64,000 nucleotides of DNA, taken from contig DASYZB010000027.1 of NCBI GenBank assembly GCA_035946615.1, positions 1-64,000 of the forward strand, written 5' to 3'. The notes beneath the pieces were generated by a model. It had not been told where the DNA came from, made no database searches, and saw only the letters and a list, made by a program, of their open reading frames with translations. A program made the position numbers and the translations under genes. Positions 1 through 7,297 of this stretch are shown here, piece after piece; position 1 is the first letter of the stretch; each line of letters begins with the position of its first letter. This stretch comes from Verrucomicrobiia bacterium (GTDB taxonomy: Bacteria > Verrucomicrobiota > Verrucomicrobiia > Limisphaerales > UBA8199).

Positions 1-1855
1 ACGTTTGCGCCGCCGCCTTGTCCACTTCCATCCAGGCCCGAGCGGCGCTCTCCATCCGAAACAGCCTCTCAGCATCGTTCCCGATGGTTTCCGCCCAAGT
101 GGCCGCAGACCGAGGGTCTGTGTGGCAAACGACGCCAACAAAAGCGGCCACTGCGGCATCCCGGCCCGAACCCGGGTCGAGCCCCTGAAGCCAGTTCGCC
201 GCTGCCACGGGGTCTTTTATCCCCCACCCGATCATCAGGTCTTGCAGCGATTGATCCTTGAGTTTCCCATCAGGAAACTGGCTTACCCAATCCGCAGCGG
301 ACGATGGGTCCGAGGCCGCCCACGAGGTCAGAATGCTTCCAACGGCGGTGTCCTGGACCTGACCCGCCGGCAAGCCAGCGGCGAAGGACGCCGCGTCGTC
401 CGGCGACCGCCGGGTCCATGCCAAAACGGCGCTCGAGACCGCGCCGCGCTGGGCGTCCCCGGCCAGAGCGTCAACCGCCCACCTTGCGGCGCTGGCCGGG
501 TCAGTCGAAGCCCATTGGCTGGCCAGTGTGCCCGCGAGGCTATCTTGCAGGCCCCCGGGCGGCTGGCTCAGGACAAATTGGGCGGCAGCGCTCGGATCGC
601 TGCCTCCCCATGATCTTACGACTTCCTGCATCGCCTGGCTGCGCTCATTACCAGCAGGTATTGTCCCTGCCCAAGCCGCCGCTGCAGCCGGATCACTCGA
701 TGCCCAGTTCCCGGCTACGGTGCCGATGATGCTGTCCTTGGCTCGCCCCGGGTCCAGCGAGAGAGCCAGCGCTGCCGTTGACTGAGGATCCGTCTGGCTC
801 CATTCCCCGGCCAGTCGCTGCAGCGCTCCGCTCTTGGCGGTATTGTTCGTAAGCTCGCTCACCCACGAGATTGCGCCGCTGATGTCGCTGTCCGACATTC
901 CGGAAGCCACACTGGCAATTGCCGCCTCCTGCAGTTGTCCTTGCGGCAGCGACAGGGCAAGCTGAGCCGCTGTGTTCGGGTCGCTGTACGCAAGCGAACC
1001 GCATAGTGCGCCCATCACCTCAGGCTTGCCCGACTGCTCAGGCAAGCTCTTGGCCCATTGAAGTGCGGCGATAGGAGCCTTCGTGGCCCAGGCAGAGGCT
1101 ATTGCGCCCAAGGTCGCCGGGTCTTTGATTCCGGCACTCGCTGCCGCTGCCGCAGCCGACGCCGGATCACCCGCCGACCACTGGCGAAACAGGATTGTCT
1201 GCAATCTCGAAATTTCCGGTGTGCCCTTGAGCGTTTTCAGAAATTCCAATGCAAGGTTGGGGTCCTGAGCCGCCAATGGACCCATGGAGGTCTGTAACAA
1301 CAGGGCTTTCTCGCGGCCGTTCGAAAGCCCCCTCAGCCAGTTCATCGCGCCTGCAGGGTCCTGCTCCATCGATCCCTGTACTACGGCATTCAACGCCGCC
1401 GAACGTTCACGGGACGCGGGTAGCGCCTGCGCGTACGCCAGCGCCCCTTTGCCATCAGACTGGGCCCATCGGGTGAGCAAGCGTGCAACCAAACCATGCC
1501 GCACATCGAGTTCGGGGCGGTCGGCCAGCTTCTTCAGCACCACCTCAAAATCAGCCGGATCAATCGCGTCGACCAGTTCTGCCAGAAGTCGCTCCCGGCG
1601 TTCGGCACGTCTTTCGGTTAAGATTGTTCCCAGCACGCCATCAACCTGGCTCGCAGTGATGCGGCCTGAAATTCGGGTCGCTCCGGCCTCAGCCGGTCTG
1701 GGGGGTTGTCTTCTCTGAAACACACGCATTCCCGCTTGTGACGCGCTCGCACCCCGACGGGCATCCTCTGGCGAACGCGGCAACCCGCGGCCAAGGAGGG
1801 CTCCCATCACCAAACCAATCAGAAGCGCGCTGGCGATTTTTGCATTTGGTTTCAC
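1..1855 (-). CDS. Membrane-anchored DP-repeat protein, C-terminus cut by window edge
   Basis: An open frame of 618 codons runs off the left end of the window with no stop. The GTG at 1855 is followed by a basic residue, a hydrophobic stretch (ASALLIGLVMGALLG) and then soluble sequence, so I read a signal anchor and an extracytoplasmic body. From about residue 60 the chain is built of imperfect units of roughly 32 residues with the pattern W-x-x-x-DP-x-AAA-x-W-x-x-x-LP-x-G, for example WASTDPASAARWA and WAASDPSSAADWV. This suggests a helical solenoid like TPR or HEAT. No catalytic motif is visible. Similar DP-repeat proteins are common in Verrucomicrobia and have no known function. An ATG at codon 17 would cut into the anchor, so GTG is preferred, although no clear Shine-Dalgarno site precedes it. 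It is the last gene of a minus-strand cluster starting at 5007. Confidence 0.85.
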   Translation of the reverse strand, partial: MKPNAKIASALLIGLVMGALLGRGLPRSPEDARRGASASQAGMRVFQRRQPPRPAEAGATRISGRITASQVDGVLGTILTERRAERRERLLAELVDAIDPADFEVVLKKLADRPELDVRHGLVARLLTRWAQSDGKGALAYAQALPASRERSAALNAVVQGSMEQDPAGAMNWLRGLSNGREKALLLQTSMGPLAAQDPNLALEFLKTLKGTPEISRLQTILFRQWSAGDPASAAAAAASAGIKDPATLGAIASAWATKAPIAALQWAKSLPEQSGKPEVMGALCGSLAYSDPNTAAQLALSLPQGQLQEAAIASVASGMSDSDISGAISWVSELTNNTAKSGALQRLAGEWSQTDPQSTAALALSLDPGRAKDSIIGTVAGNWASSDPAAAAAWAGTIPAGNERSQAMQEVVRSWGGSDPSAAAQFVLSQPPGGLQDSLAGTLASQWASTDPASAARWAVDALAGDAQRGAVSSAVLAWTRRSPDDAASFAAGLPAGQVQDTAVGSILTSWAASDPSSAADWVSQFPDGKLKDQSLQDLMIGWGIKDPVAAANWLQGLDPGSGRDAAVAAFVGVVCHTDPRSAATWAETIGNDAERLFRMESAARAWMEVDKAAAQT

Positions 1856-1903
1856 GAGCAGACCAAGGTTGCCGGACTGGTTTGGTTTCTTGCCGCCGAG
1901 CCT

Positions 1904-2401
1904 TCAAGCGCCCGTTGGGCGTGCCCGGTGCGCAGCAAAAAGTGTCTTGGCAGCGCCGACCATTCGCGCCCACTGCGCTGAGCCCCAGGGCTGCCAAATC
2001 ATGTTGATACTTCCCAAAAACCAATACAGCACCAGCAGTTGAAGCATCACCTCGGCAAACCCGCGCGGGAGCGGCAGGTTGTCAGTCAGCCGTCCCAGGC
2101 ACGGGCAGAGGTAAACACCGAGGAGGTAGCCTCCCCAATGGTAAAAGAGGAAGTTGCCGCTCAACCAGATTAGGACTAAGGAGCGCAGGAGGGTGTTCCG
2201 ATTGTTCAGGAGAAAGGCAGCCATTCCAATCTCCAACACCGCGGCGGACAGAATGAGAGGCCGGTATCCCACGTGAAGCAGTGCGTCCTGAACCTGAAGG
2301 ATCTTCACACTTCCCGCGGAGCTGTACACCTTCGTCAGCGCGGTGAGTATCAGCGTCCACGCGCTAAACCTAAAGAATGCTTCATGGTCTTTTGAACTCA
2401 T
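1904..2401 (-). CDS. MauE/DoxX-like integral membrane protein
   Basis: A protein of 165 residues with about four hydrophobic segments: near residues 10-30, 45-65, 72-98 and 115-135. A CPCLG motif in the loop after the third segment resembles the CxCFG-type motif of MauE/DoxX-family redox-associated membrane proteins, some of which support disulfide formation in exported partners. The start is well supported: GGAGGAGG lies a few bases upstream of the ATG at 2401. The gene begins 20 bp after the pseudopilin gene ends and lies just before the DP-repeat gene, so all are probably co-transcribed. The partner is not identifiable from sequence, but a Cys-containing secreted protein is encoded at 3420-3848. 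Family assignment is by motif and topology only. Confidence 0.6.
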   Translation of the reverse strand: MSSKDHEAFFRFSAWTLILTALTKVYSSAGSVKILQVQDALLHVGYRPLILSAAVLEIGMAAFLLNNRNTLLRSLVLIWLSGNFLFYHWGGYLLGVYLCPCLGRLTDNLPLPRGFAEVMLQLLVLYWFLGSINMIWQPWGSAQWARMVGAAKTLFAAHRARPTGA

Positions 2402-2421
2402 TGTTTTCCTCCTCCGCCTGT

Positions 2422-3252
2422 CTATTGGGAGGGCGAGCCAGCAATCTCTGGATGATCTTGGTTATCAATGCTCCAGGCCCGTCGAACAGAAACGTTGCTT
2501 CGGTCGAACAGTTGGTTTGATCGCAAATTCGCCGCGTGGCCATCGCAGAACCCCACATTCCACTTCCACGCATGGCGCTGCAGGGTTGCTTGGACAGCCG
2601 GATCGCCCGTAGGTTGACCTTGGAGATCTTCACGATAGAGGTTCAGATACAAAAACGGCGTGCTGAGATCCACACTCCCTCCAAGCGGCCACTGCATAAT
2701 ATCCAACGTCGAATCCGCGAACGCGATCATATCGCTGGGGTTGACAACTTGAGATTCCCGAGTCGGTATTTCAATGGCCTGCGCGTTCTCCGTGCCACCA
2801 AGCCCCCCATCGAGCGCTGACATCGGCTCCGGCCCATAGGCATTATAACCATAGCTCCCACGAGCAGGGGTCGTCATCCCTCTCCATGCAAGAGATCCAG
2901 CCGACAAAAACCCTCCTTGCACTCGATTGTACGACGGACAAGCGTAGAGCCCCCGTCCTGGTCCTAGGTACTTAGTGCCATCGGGAAAAGAGTAATTGTC
3001 CATGGGCCAGGAGGCTGCTGTGTAGGGTTGAAGTTCGGAAACCAAGCCGGGAAGAAGTGGGTAAGCGCCGGTGTCATGAACGTACATGCCCGTGCCGAGC
3101 ACGATTTGGCGCAAGTTGTTGCGGCAGTAGATGGAATCGGCTTGAGCGCGAGACCGATGCAGCACGGGGAGCAAGATTGCCGCAAGAACCGCAATGACCG
3201 CGATTACAACGAGCAGTTCAACGAGCGTAAAAGCTGTTTTAATTCTGCCCAC
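2422..3252 (-). CDS. Type II secretion/type IV pilus-like pseudopilin
   Basis: The protein carries a class III prepilin leader ending in Ala, then FTLVELLVVIAVIAVLAAIL, with Glu at +5 as in GspG/PilE-type subunits. The long C-terminal domain has Cys pairs and an F-C-DGHA motif near the end, typical of the H-X9-DG pseudopilins abundant in Verrucomicrobia and Planctomycetes. The protein would be cleaved by prepilin peptidase and anchored by its N-terminal helix. The frame stays open to 3429, but the ATG at 3324 lies inside an inverted repeat, and a short leader is usual. I therefore use the GTG at 3252 (VGRIKTA-FTLVE); 3258 (TTG) and 3324 remain possible. It lies in a minus-strand cluster between a secreted Cys protein and a MauE/DoxX-like gene. 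Confidence 0.85.
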   Translation of the reverse strand: MGRIKTAFTLVELLVVIAVIAVLAAILLPVLHRSRAQADSIYCRNNLRQIVLGTGMYVHDTGAYPLLPGLVSELQPYTAASWPMDNYSFPDGTKYLGPGRGLYACPSYNRVQGGFLSAGSLAWRGMTTPARGSYGYNAYGPEPMSALDGGLGGTENAQAIEIPTRESQVVNPSDMIAFADSTLDIMQWPLGGSVDLSTPFLYLNLYREDLQGQPTGDPAVQATLQRHAWKWNVGFCDGHAANLRSNQLFDRSNVSVRRAWSIDNQDHPEIAGSPSQ

Positions 3253-3312
3253 AAGCAAGCCGACCGGTTTTTCGAATTCAAAGCAACTTAATACACCAGA
3301 AGAGGGAGCACA

Positions 3313-3351
3313 CCTAAGCCGCATACCTTCGCAGGAGTCCTGCGGCTTAGG
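3313..3351. repeat. Nested inverted repeat between two cluster genes
   Basis: The outer arms CCTAAGCCGCA (3313-3323) and TGCGGCTTAGG (3341-3351) match perfectly over 11 bp. Inside, GCAGGA and TCCTGC can form an alternative small stem. It lies between the stop of the secreted-protein gene (3420) and the pseudopilin start. No T-run follows on the minus strand, so it may be an mRNA-processing or stability hairpin rather than an intrinsic terminator. Confidence 0.6.
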
Positions 3352-3419
3352 GAGTAGGCCATTCCCTGCGAATAGCCGGCCTTGACCCTTGACCTGACAA
3401 GACCCTAAGCTTCCAGCAG

Positions 3420-3848
3420 TCATTGACAAGCTTGCCCCCCCGTGGTGCCCCAGTTCACAGCACTAGTGGCTGAGAGTGTGAAGAGAGGTACCGCAAACCC
3501 ATTGCAATCAGCACTGTTGCTTTCCCATTCGGGGATGGAATCGGTGTGGCCTGATGGGTCCTGGAACTTCGCCGGACCGCTGCACCATGTGAGAGTAGCG
3601 GTAGTGGGCACATAGCTGGTATAGCCGCCAGCGCCTGAGCCTGAGGTGTAAGAATTCGCGTTTGCATACCAATCCGCCGTGGCGCTCACTTTGGAGTTAC
3701 TGCCATCGGCCCAAACGATTTCGTCAACCACGTTGCCAGAGTAAAAGCAGAGCCCAGTCGTCTGCGCGTAAAAGCAAGTGTTGGCATAACTGGCCGCAAC
3801 CAGTCCCCCCACCATGAGCGCCGTCTGCACCTTAAACTTGAATGTCAT
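3420..3848 (-). CDS. Small secreted Cys-containing protein, unknown function
   Basis: A 142-residue protein with a clear Sec signal peptide (basic start, then ALMVGGLVAASYA). The mature part is about 120 residues, rich in Ser, Thr, Gly, Tyr and Asn, with five Cys residues spread through it, two early ones nine residues apart. The start is supported by AAGGAAGGAG ahead of the ATG at 3848. Its first 17 bp overlap the end of the upstream gene (3832-5007), indicating translational coupling. I recognise no family. The Cys content plus a MauE/DoxX-like neighbour would fit a disulfide-bonded exported protein, but that is inference. Surface-coat subunit, pseudopilus substrate or secreted peptide are all open. 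Confidence 0.7.
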   Translation of the reverse strand: MTFKFKVQTALMVGGLVAASYANTCFYAQTTGLCFYSGNVVDEIVWADGSNSKVSATADWYANANSYTSGSGAGGYTSYVPTTATLTWCSGPAKFQDPSGHTDSIPEWESNSADCNGFAVPLFTLSATSAVNWGTTGGQACQ

Positions 3849-5007
3849 ATTCCAAGACTCCTTCCTTTAATGTTTTGTTGTTCTCCGTACGTTTCGCTCT
3901 CACCATGAGAGCGAAAATCAAAAAATTGAAAGTACCCCAGCCGGAATAAAGGGCCGCGGTGGCAGTCTTACCAGGAGGACGAGGAATCGACCTTGCGCCG
4001 TCAAGTCTGGTGATTAACAGATACGTTCCGTTCGTCTTCCACTCGTAAATTCCTCCGTTTGTGTACACGCGATTAACCCAAATATTCTGGGTGGAAAACG
4101 GGGCAATGGCGAAGGCTTCGTCAGGCAGCAAAGCGTCCTGCGTCTTCAGGTCCAGGATTTGCCACTCGTCGAGTTCGATTTCCCTCTCAGCCTGATTTTG
4201 CTGCTTCTTCAACCAGAAATTCGTAATCGTGGTTGGCAGCAATGAAGATTTCCGCGCGTCGCCATACCCGTAGCGAATCACGTAGCGGTTCGTTGCATTT
4301 GGAAAGCTGTAGCAAACCTCAAGGTGGTCCGGGCGCTGGCTGGGGGATTCGAAAAGGGCGCCCGTTACGCGCACCTGCTCCTGATCGAGCCTGGCGGCCA
4401 CCGTGAAGTGATTCGCGTCCCACTTAATCGCGCCAATATCCACATACATAACCCCCATATTCAGGACCTCGCGCAGAGGATCCAGCAAAGAGCGGCTCGT
4501 GTAAAAAATCGAGATGTCCTTGCCACGAGTCGAGGGATCCAGATCGTTCCAAGTTGTCAATTCCCCCCTTGGTTCAACAAGGGCGTGCTTGTGCCCCGAC
4601 CAGGACACCAATTGACCTGCAACCGCGAAATTTGTCTCATCATCGAGGGTGTTGATTCTGCGGAATAAAAGTCCATTGGTCTGCCATTTTGCCTGGAAGT
4701 ACTCGAACCTTGTGGACAGCGCGAAAGTGCCGTCTAAAGGGCGGGCGCCGCCGTCCATTGGGACCTTTTGCTGGAACACGAGGTTCTTGATGACAGGAGG
4801 CGAAGAGATGAACCGCTTGAACTGCTCGACAGCCGAGGGCGCGGCGGTCGAGATTTCGTCAGCTTTGGCTTTCGCCCGCAAAGCCAACCCTCCCGTCAGG
4901 ACAGCCAGAACCAGGCATCCGTGGACAACCGCGAAAGGGCGCTCCGACTGGCTGCCCACCGACGGGACCTGCGTCACCGGCCTGGGGAACCGGCCTGTTG
5001 CTGGCAC
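3832..5007 (-). CDS. Hypothetical exported protein with C-terminal membrane segment
   Basis: A 391-residue protein starting at GTG 5007. Residues about 25-48 form a signal or anchor segment ending in ALRAKA. The long middle region has no motif I recognise. A hydrophobic segment near residues 355-372 (FNFLIFALMV) is followed by a charged tail. It is the first gene of the minus-strand cluster, and its 3' end overlaps the start of the Cys-containing secreted protein by 17 bp, so the two are probably made together. The GTG has only a weak ribosome site; a start closer to the hydrophobic segment is possible. Codon use looks native. No function can be assigned. Confidence 0.65.
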   Translation of the reverse strand: MPATGRFPRPVTQVPSVGSQSERPFAVVHGCLVLAVLTGGLALRAKAKADEISTAAPSAVEQFKRFISSPPVIKNLVFQQKVPMDGGARPLDGTFALSTRFEYFQAKWQTNGLLFRRINTLDDETNFAVAGQLVSWSGHKHALVEPRGELTTWNDLDPSTRGKDISIFYTSRSLLDPLREVLNMGVMYVDIGAIKWDANHFTVAARLDQEQVRVTGALFESPSQRPDHLEVCYSFPNATNRYVIRYGYGDARKSSLLPTTITNFWLKKQQNQAEREIELDEWQILDLKTQDALLPDEAFAIAPFSTQNIWVNRVYTNGGIYEWKTNGTYLLITRLDGARSIPRPPGKTATAALYSGWGTFNFLIFALMVRAKRTENNKTLKEGVLEYDIQV

Positions 5008-5255
5008 TCCAGTTCACATTTGCCCATCGGTTGCATGAGAAAGGCTTTTAAGGCGTTCCTTTCTTAACGCAGTCGTGGGAATAGCGCAATGGGGTGTTTA
5101 ACCCATAAAACCCATAAACCCATAGAGAACCATTGCGCCGAAATAGGTAGAACGCGCAGGGCCGGAGGGAAATTTTTGGATAGTAATATCGCCATTGGAT
5201 GGGGTCAAACCATAGTTTGGTTTGGCAGGTTCTTGGTTCTTCGCTATTGAAGATC

Positions 5256-5453
5256 TTAAATGCCCAGCAGGGGCTGTGATGAGTCGGATTCATTGCGGTG
5301 GCGCATGTGCATGTGCAGCTTCGCATTGGCGGCTTTGGAACTGCCAAGGTGAACCTGAGCCGCAATCGCTTTGATCGACAGGGTGGTTTCCCGGCGCAAG
5401 CGCGCGGCCATATCAAGTTTAAGTGGGTCATTCTTGGGTCGGTTGCGAGCAGG
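5256..5453 (-). pseudogene. C-terminal remnant of a REP-associated tyrosine transposase-like gene
   Basis: One minus-strand frame reads RPKNDPLKLDMAARLRRETT and continues as a helix-turn-helix-like tail (SIKAIAAQVHLGSSKAANAK) before TAA at 5256. This resembles the C-terminal domain of Y1/REP-type transposases common in Verrucomicrobia. A TGA lies directly upstream in frame and no HUH catalytic domain is present, so this is a fragment. The rest of 5008-5703, nearly 700 bp, holds no convincing gene. A longer overlapping frame (5048-5503) has no protein-like character outside this stretch. Assignment is from remembered family pattern. Confidence 0.45.
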
Positions 5454-5703
5454 TCAATCTCATGCTCCGCGACGGCCTCACACTTCGCACATTTTAACTC
5501 CAACTGTTACGCCACAAAGCTCAATTCCACGCAGCCGTGCCCTGCCCTTTCCAGCTCCTTTCAAACCCATGCCGTAATCTGTCATCCTCCCCCCTTTTGG
5601 CCCGGTGGATCCGCCTAGGTTGCAGTTCCATCCGATAGGGGGGGGCAGGTGATGGTCCTGATGGTCCAAACTGACTTGCTGGCCAGCCGTTTGCCGGCAT
5701 AGC

Positions 5704-7032
5704 ATGAGCATTATGAAAACCCTGCGCAGACAATTCTTCATTGTTGCGGTTCTTTGTTCGATCGCCGCGGGCGCCCCCGCCGGGGATTTCCTGATCCGCG
5801 ACGGCGATCGCGTCGTGTTCCTGGGAGACAGCATCACGGAACAGCGCCTCTACACCACCTACATCGAGACGTACGCCCTTACCAGGCATCCCGAGTGGAA
5901 ACTCTGGTTTCGCAACGTTGGCTGGGGCGGCGACACCTCCTGGTTGAGACAGCGATCGCACCCGGAGGAGTCCAAGCTTTTTGCCGCCGATGCCACCAGC
6001 CAGCAGCAGATGGTTGAGGAAGCGGTGAAACACGGTTTGGAGCGGGATGTGCTCCCGCTGAGGCCGAGCCTGGTGACGATTGATTTCGGGATGAACGATC
6101 ACTCGTACCAGGCGTTTCGGGAAGACATCTTCAAGGCCTATGTCCGCAGCCAAACCGAGCTCGGCAAAGAGATCAAGGCCAGCGGATCGCGGGTGGCGTT
6201 TTTGACACCGCAACCGATTGAAGACAAGCGGCCCGATCCCGACCAGGACGTCCGGAACCAGTCTTTGCGCAAGTTTTCCGATGGCCTGAAAGAGGTTGCC
6301 GCCAAAGAAGGGGCGGCCTTCATTGATGAATTTGATCCCTACATGAAGATGCTGCTGCGGGAGCGTCCCAACAATCCCAATGGTTTTGTCGGCGGCGGCG
6401 ACGCAGTACATCCGGGACCCATCGGCCATACCGTGATGGCTTGGGCGATTTTGAAGGGACTCGGCGCGCCCGCCCTGGTTTCAAGGGTCCAGATCGATTG
6501 CGCGACCGGGAAAGCCGCGACGGATGCTTGCCGGGTCGAGAATCTCAAGGCGGCCAATAACACCGTCAGCTTTGAACGGCTGGACGACGCGCTGCCCATG
6601 CCCATTGACGAAAGAGCCGGACCGGCCCTGAAGCTGGCGCCGATCCTGGAAGATCTCGACCGCTTCGAACTCCAAATCAACGGTTTGGCCTCCGGCTCGT
6701 ATGAAGTCCGCATCGATGGCGAAGGGGCAGCAACCGCCACGAGCGAGCAACTGGCGAACGGATTGAACCTGGCCAACCGGGCCGGGCCGATCACGCAGCA
6801 AGCCCAACGGGTGCTGCGCCTGGTTTTTGAAAAGAACAATTTGTATTATACTCGATGGCGTGACGTTCAATTGTATTCGTTTCCTGAGTGGGCGCGAAGT
6901 CCGGAGCTTGATACCCGCAGGACGGCAGAGTTAGCAAGGCTGGATCGCCAGATCCAGGATAGCGAGGCGGACATTGATTCGGCGCGAAAGCCGGTCGGCC
7001 ATCGCTTCGAGATTAAGCCGCAAAACCAATAG
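5704..7032 (+). CDS. Exported SGNH/GDSL-family hydrolase
   Basis: A 442-residue protein with a signal peptide (RRQFFIVAVLCSIAAGAPAG). Block I is FLGDSITEQ with the nucleophile Ser43, then a Gly-rich block (GWGGD), a block III GMND, and a block V DAVHPGPIGH giving Asp233 and His236. All catalytic elements of SGNH esterases are therefore present. The C-terminal 180 residues hold a beta-rich extension and a charged helical end. The family deacylates carbohydrates, among other esters. The next gene downstream on the same strand is a GH123-like enzyme, so a role in breaking down decorated glycans is plausible but inferred. A second ATG at 5713 is an equally good start; no strong ribosome site is visible. 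Confidence 0.88.
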   Translation: MSIMKTLRRQFFIVAVLCSIAAGAPAGDFLIRDGDRVVFLGDSITEQRLYTTYIETYALTRHPEWKLWFRNVGWGGDTSWLRQRSHPEESKLFAADATSQQQMVEEAVKHGLERDVLPLRPSLVTIDFGMNDHSYQAFREDIFKAYVRSQTELGKEIKASGSRVAFLTPQPIEDKRPDPDQDVRNQSLRKFSDGLKEVAAKEGAAFIDEFDPYMKMLLRERPNNPNGFVGGGDAVHPGPIGHTVMAWAILKGLGAPALVSRVQIDCATGKAATDACRVENLKAANNTVSFERLDDALPMPIDERAGPALKLAPILEDLDRFELQINGLASGSYEVRIDGEGAATATSEQLANGLNLANRAGPITQQAQRVLRLVFEKNNLYYTRWRDVQLYSFPEWARSPELDTRRTAELARLDRQIQDSEADIDSARKPVGHRFEIKPQNQ

Positions 7033-7297
7033 GCGACGGCGAGAACCTCACCCCCTCGGCGCACGAAAACAATTCACGCGCCCAAAACTTCCGCCTTTCC
7101 ATGCCCGGATTCTTGTTCTCCAAGGCTAGGCTGAGCAGGCCGCGGTGCCTGCATCGTATTGAGCCTGTCACCCAGAGACCGCTCTTGCCACCGCTGGTGA
7201 AGGCACGCCTTGGCCCCCATTGGAAAATCTTGCAAAGCGGCAAGATCCCATTTTGTTTTGACAAACCCCACCAGTTGGCTTTACGGTCTCTTCACCA

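Noticed and set aside
5-1476. Several plus-strand open frames at the left edge (for example 5-613 and 304-729)
   Set aside because: They are antisense to the DP-repeat gene, which has a clear protein pattern on the minus strand and explains the lack of stops.
5048-5503. Minus-strand frame of 151 codons
   Set aside because: No protein-like pattern except where another frame carries the transposase remnant; no ribosome site.
5521-6429. Minus-strand frame of 302 codons
   Set aside because: Antisense to the SGNH hydrolase with intact catalytic motifs.
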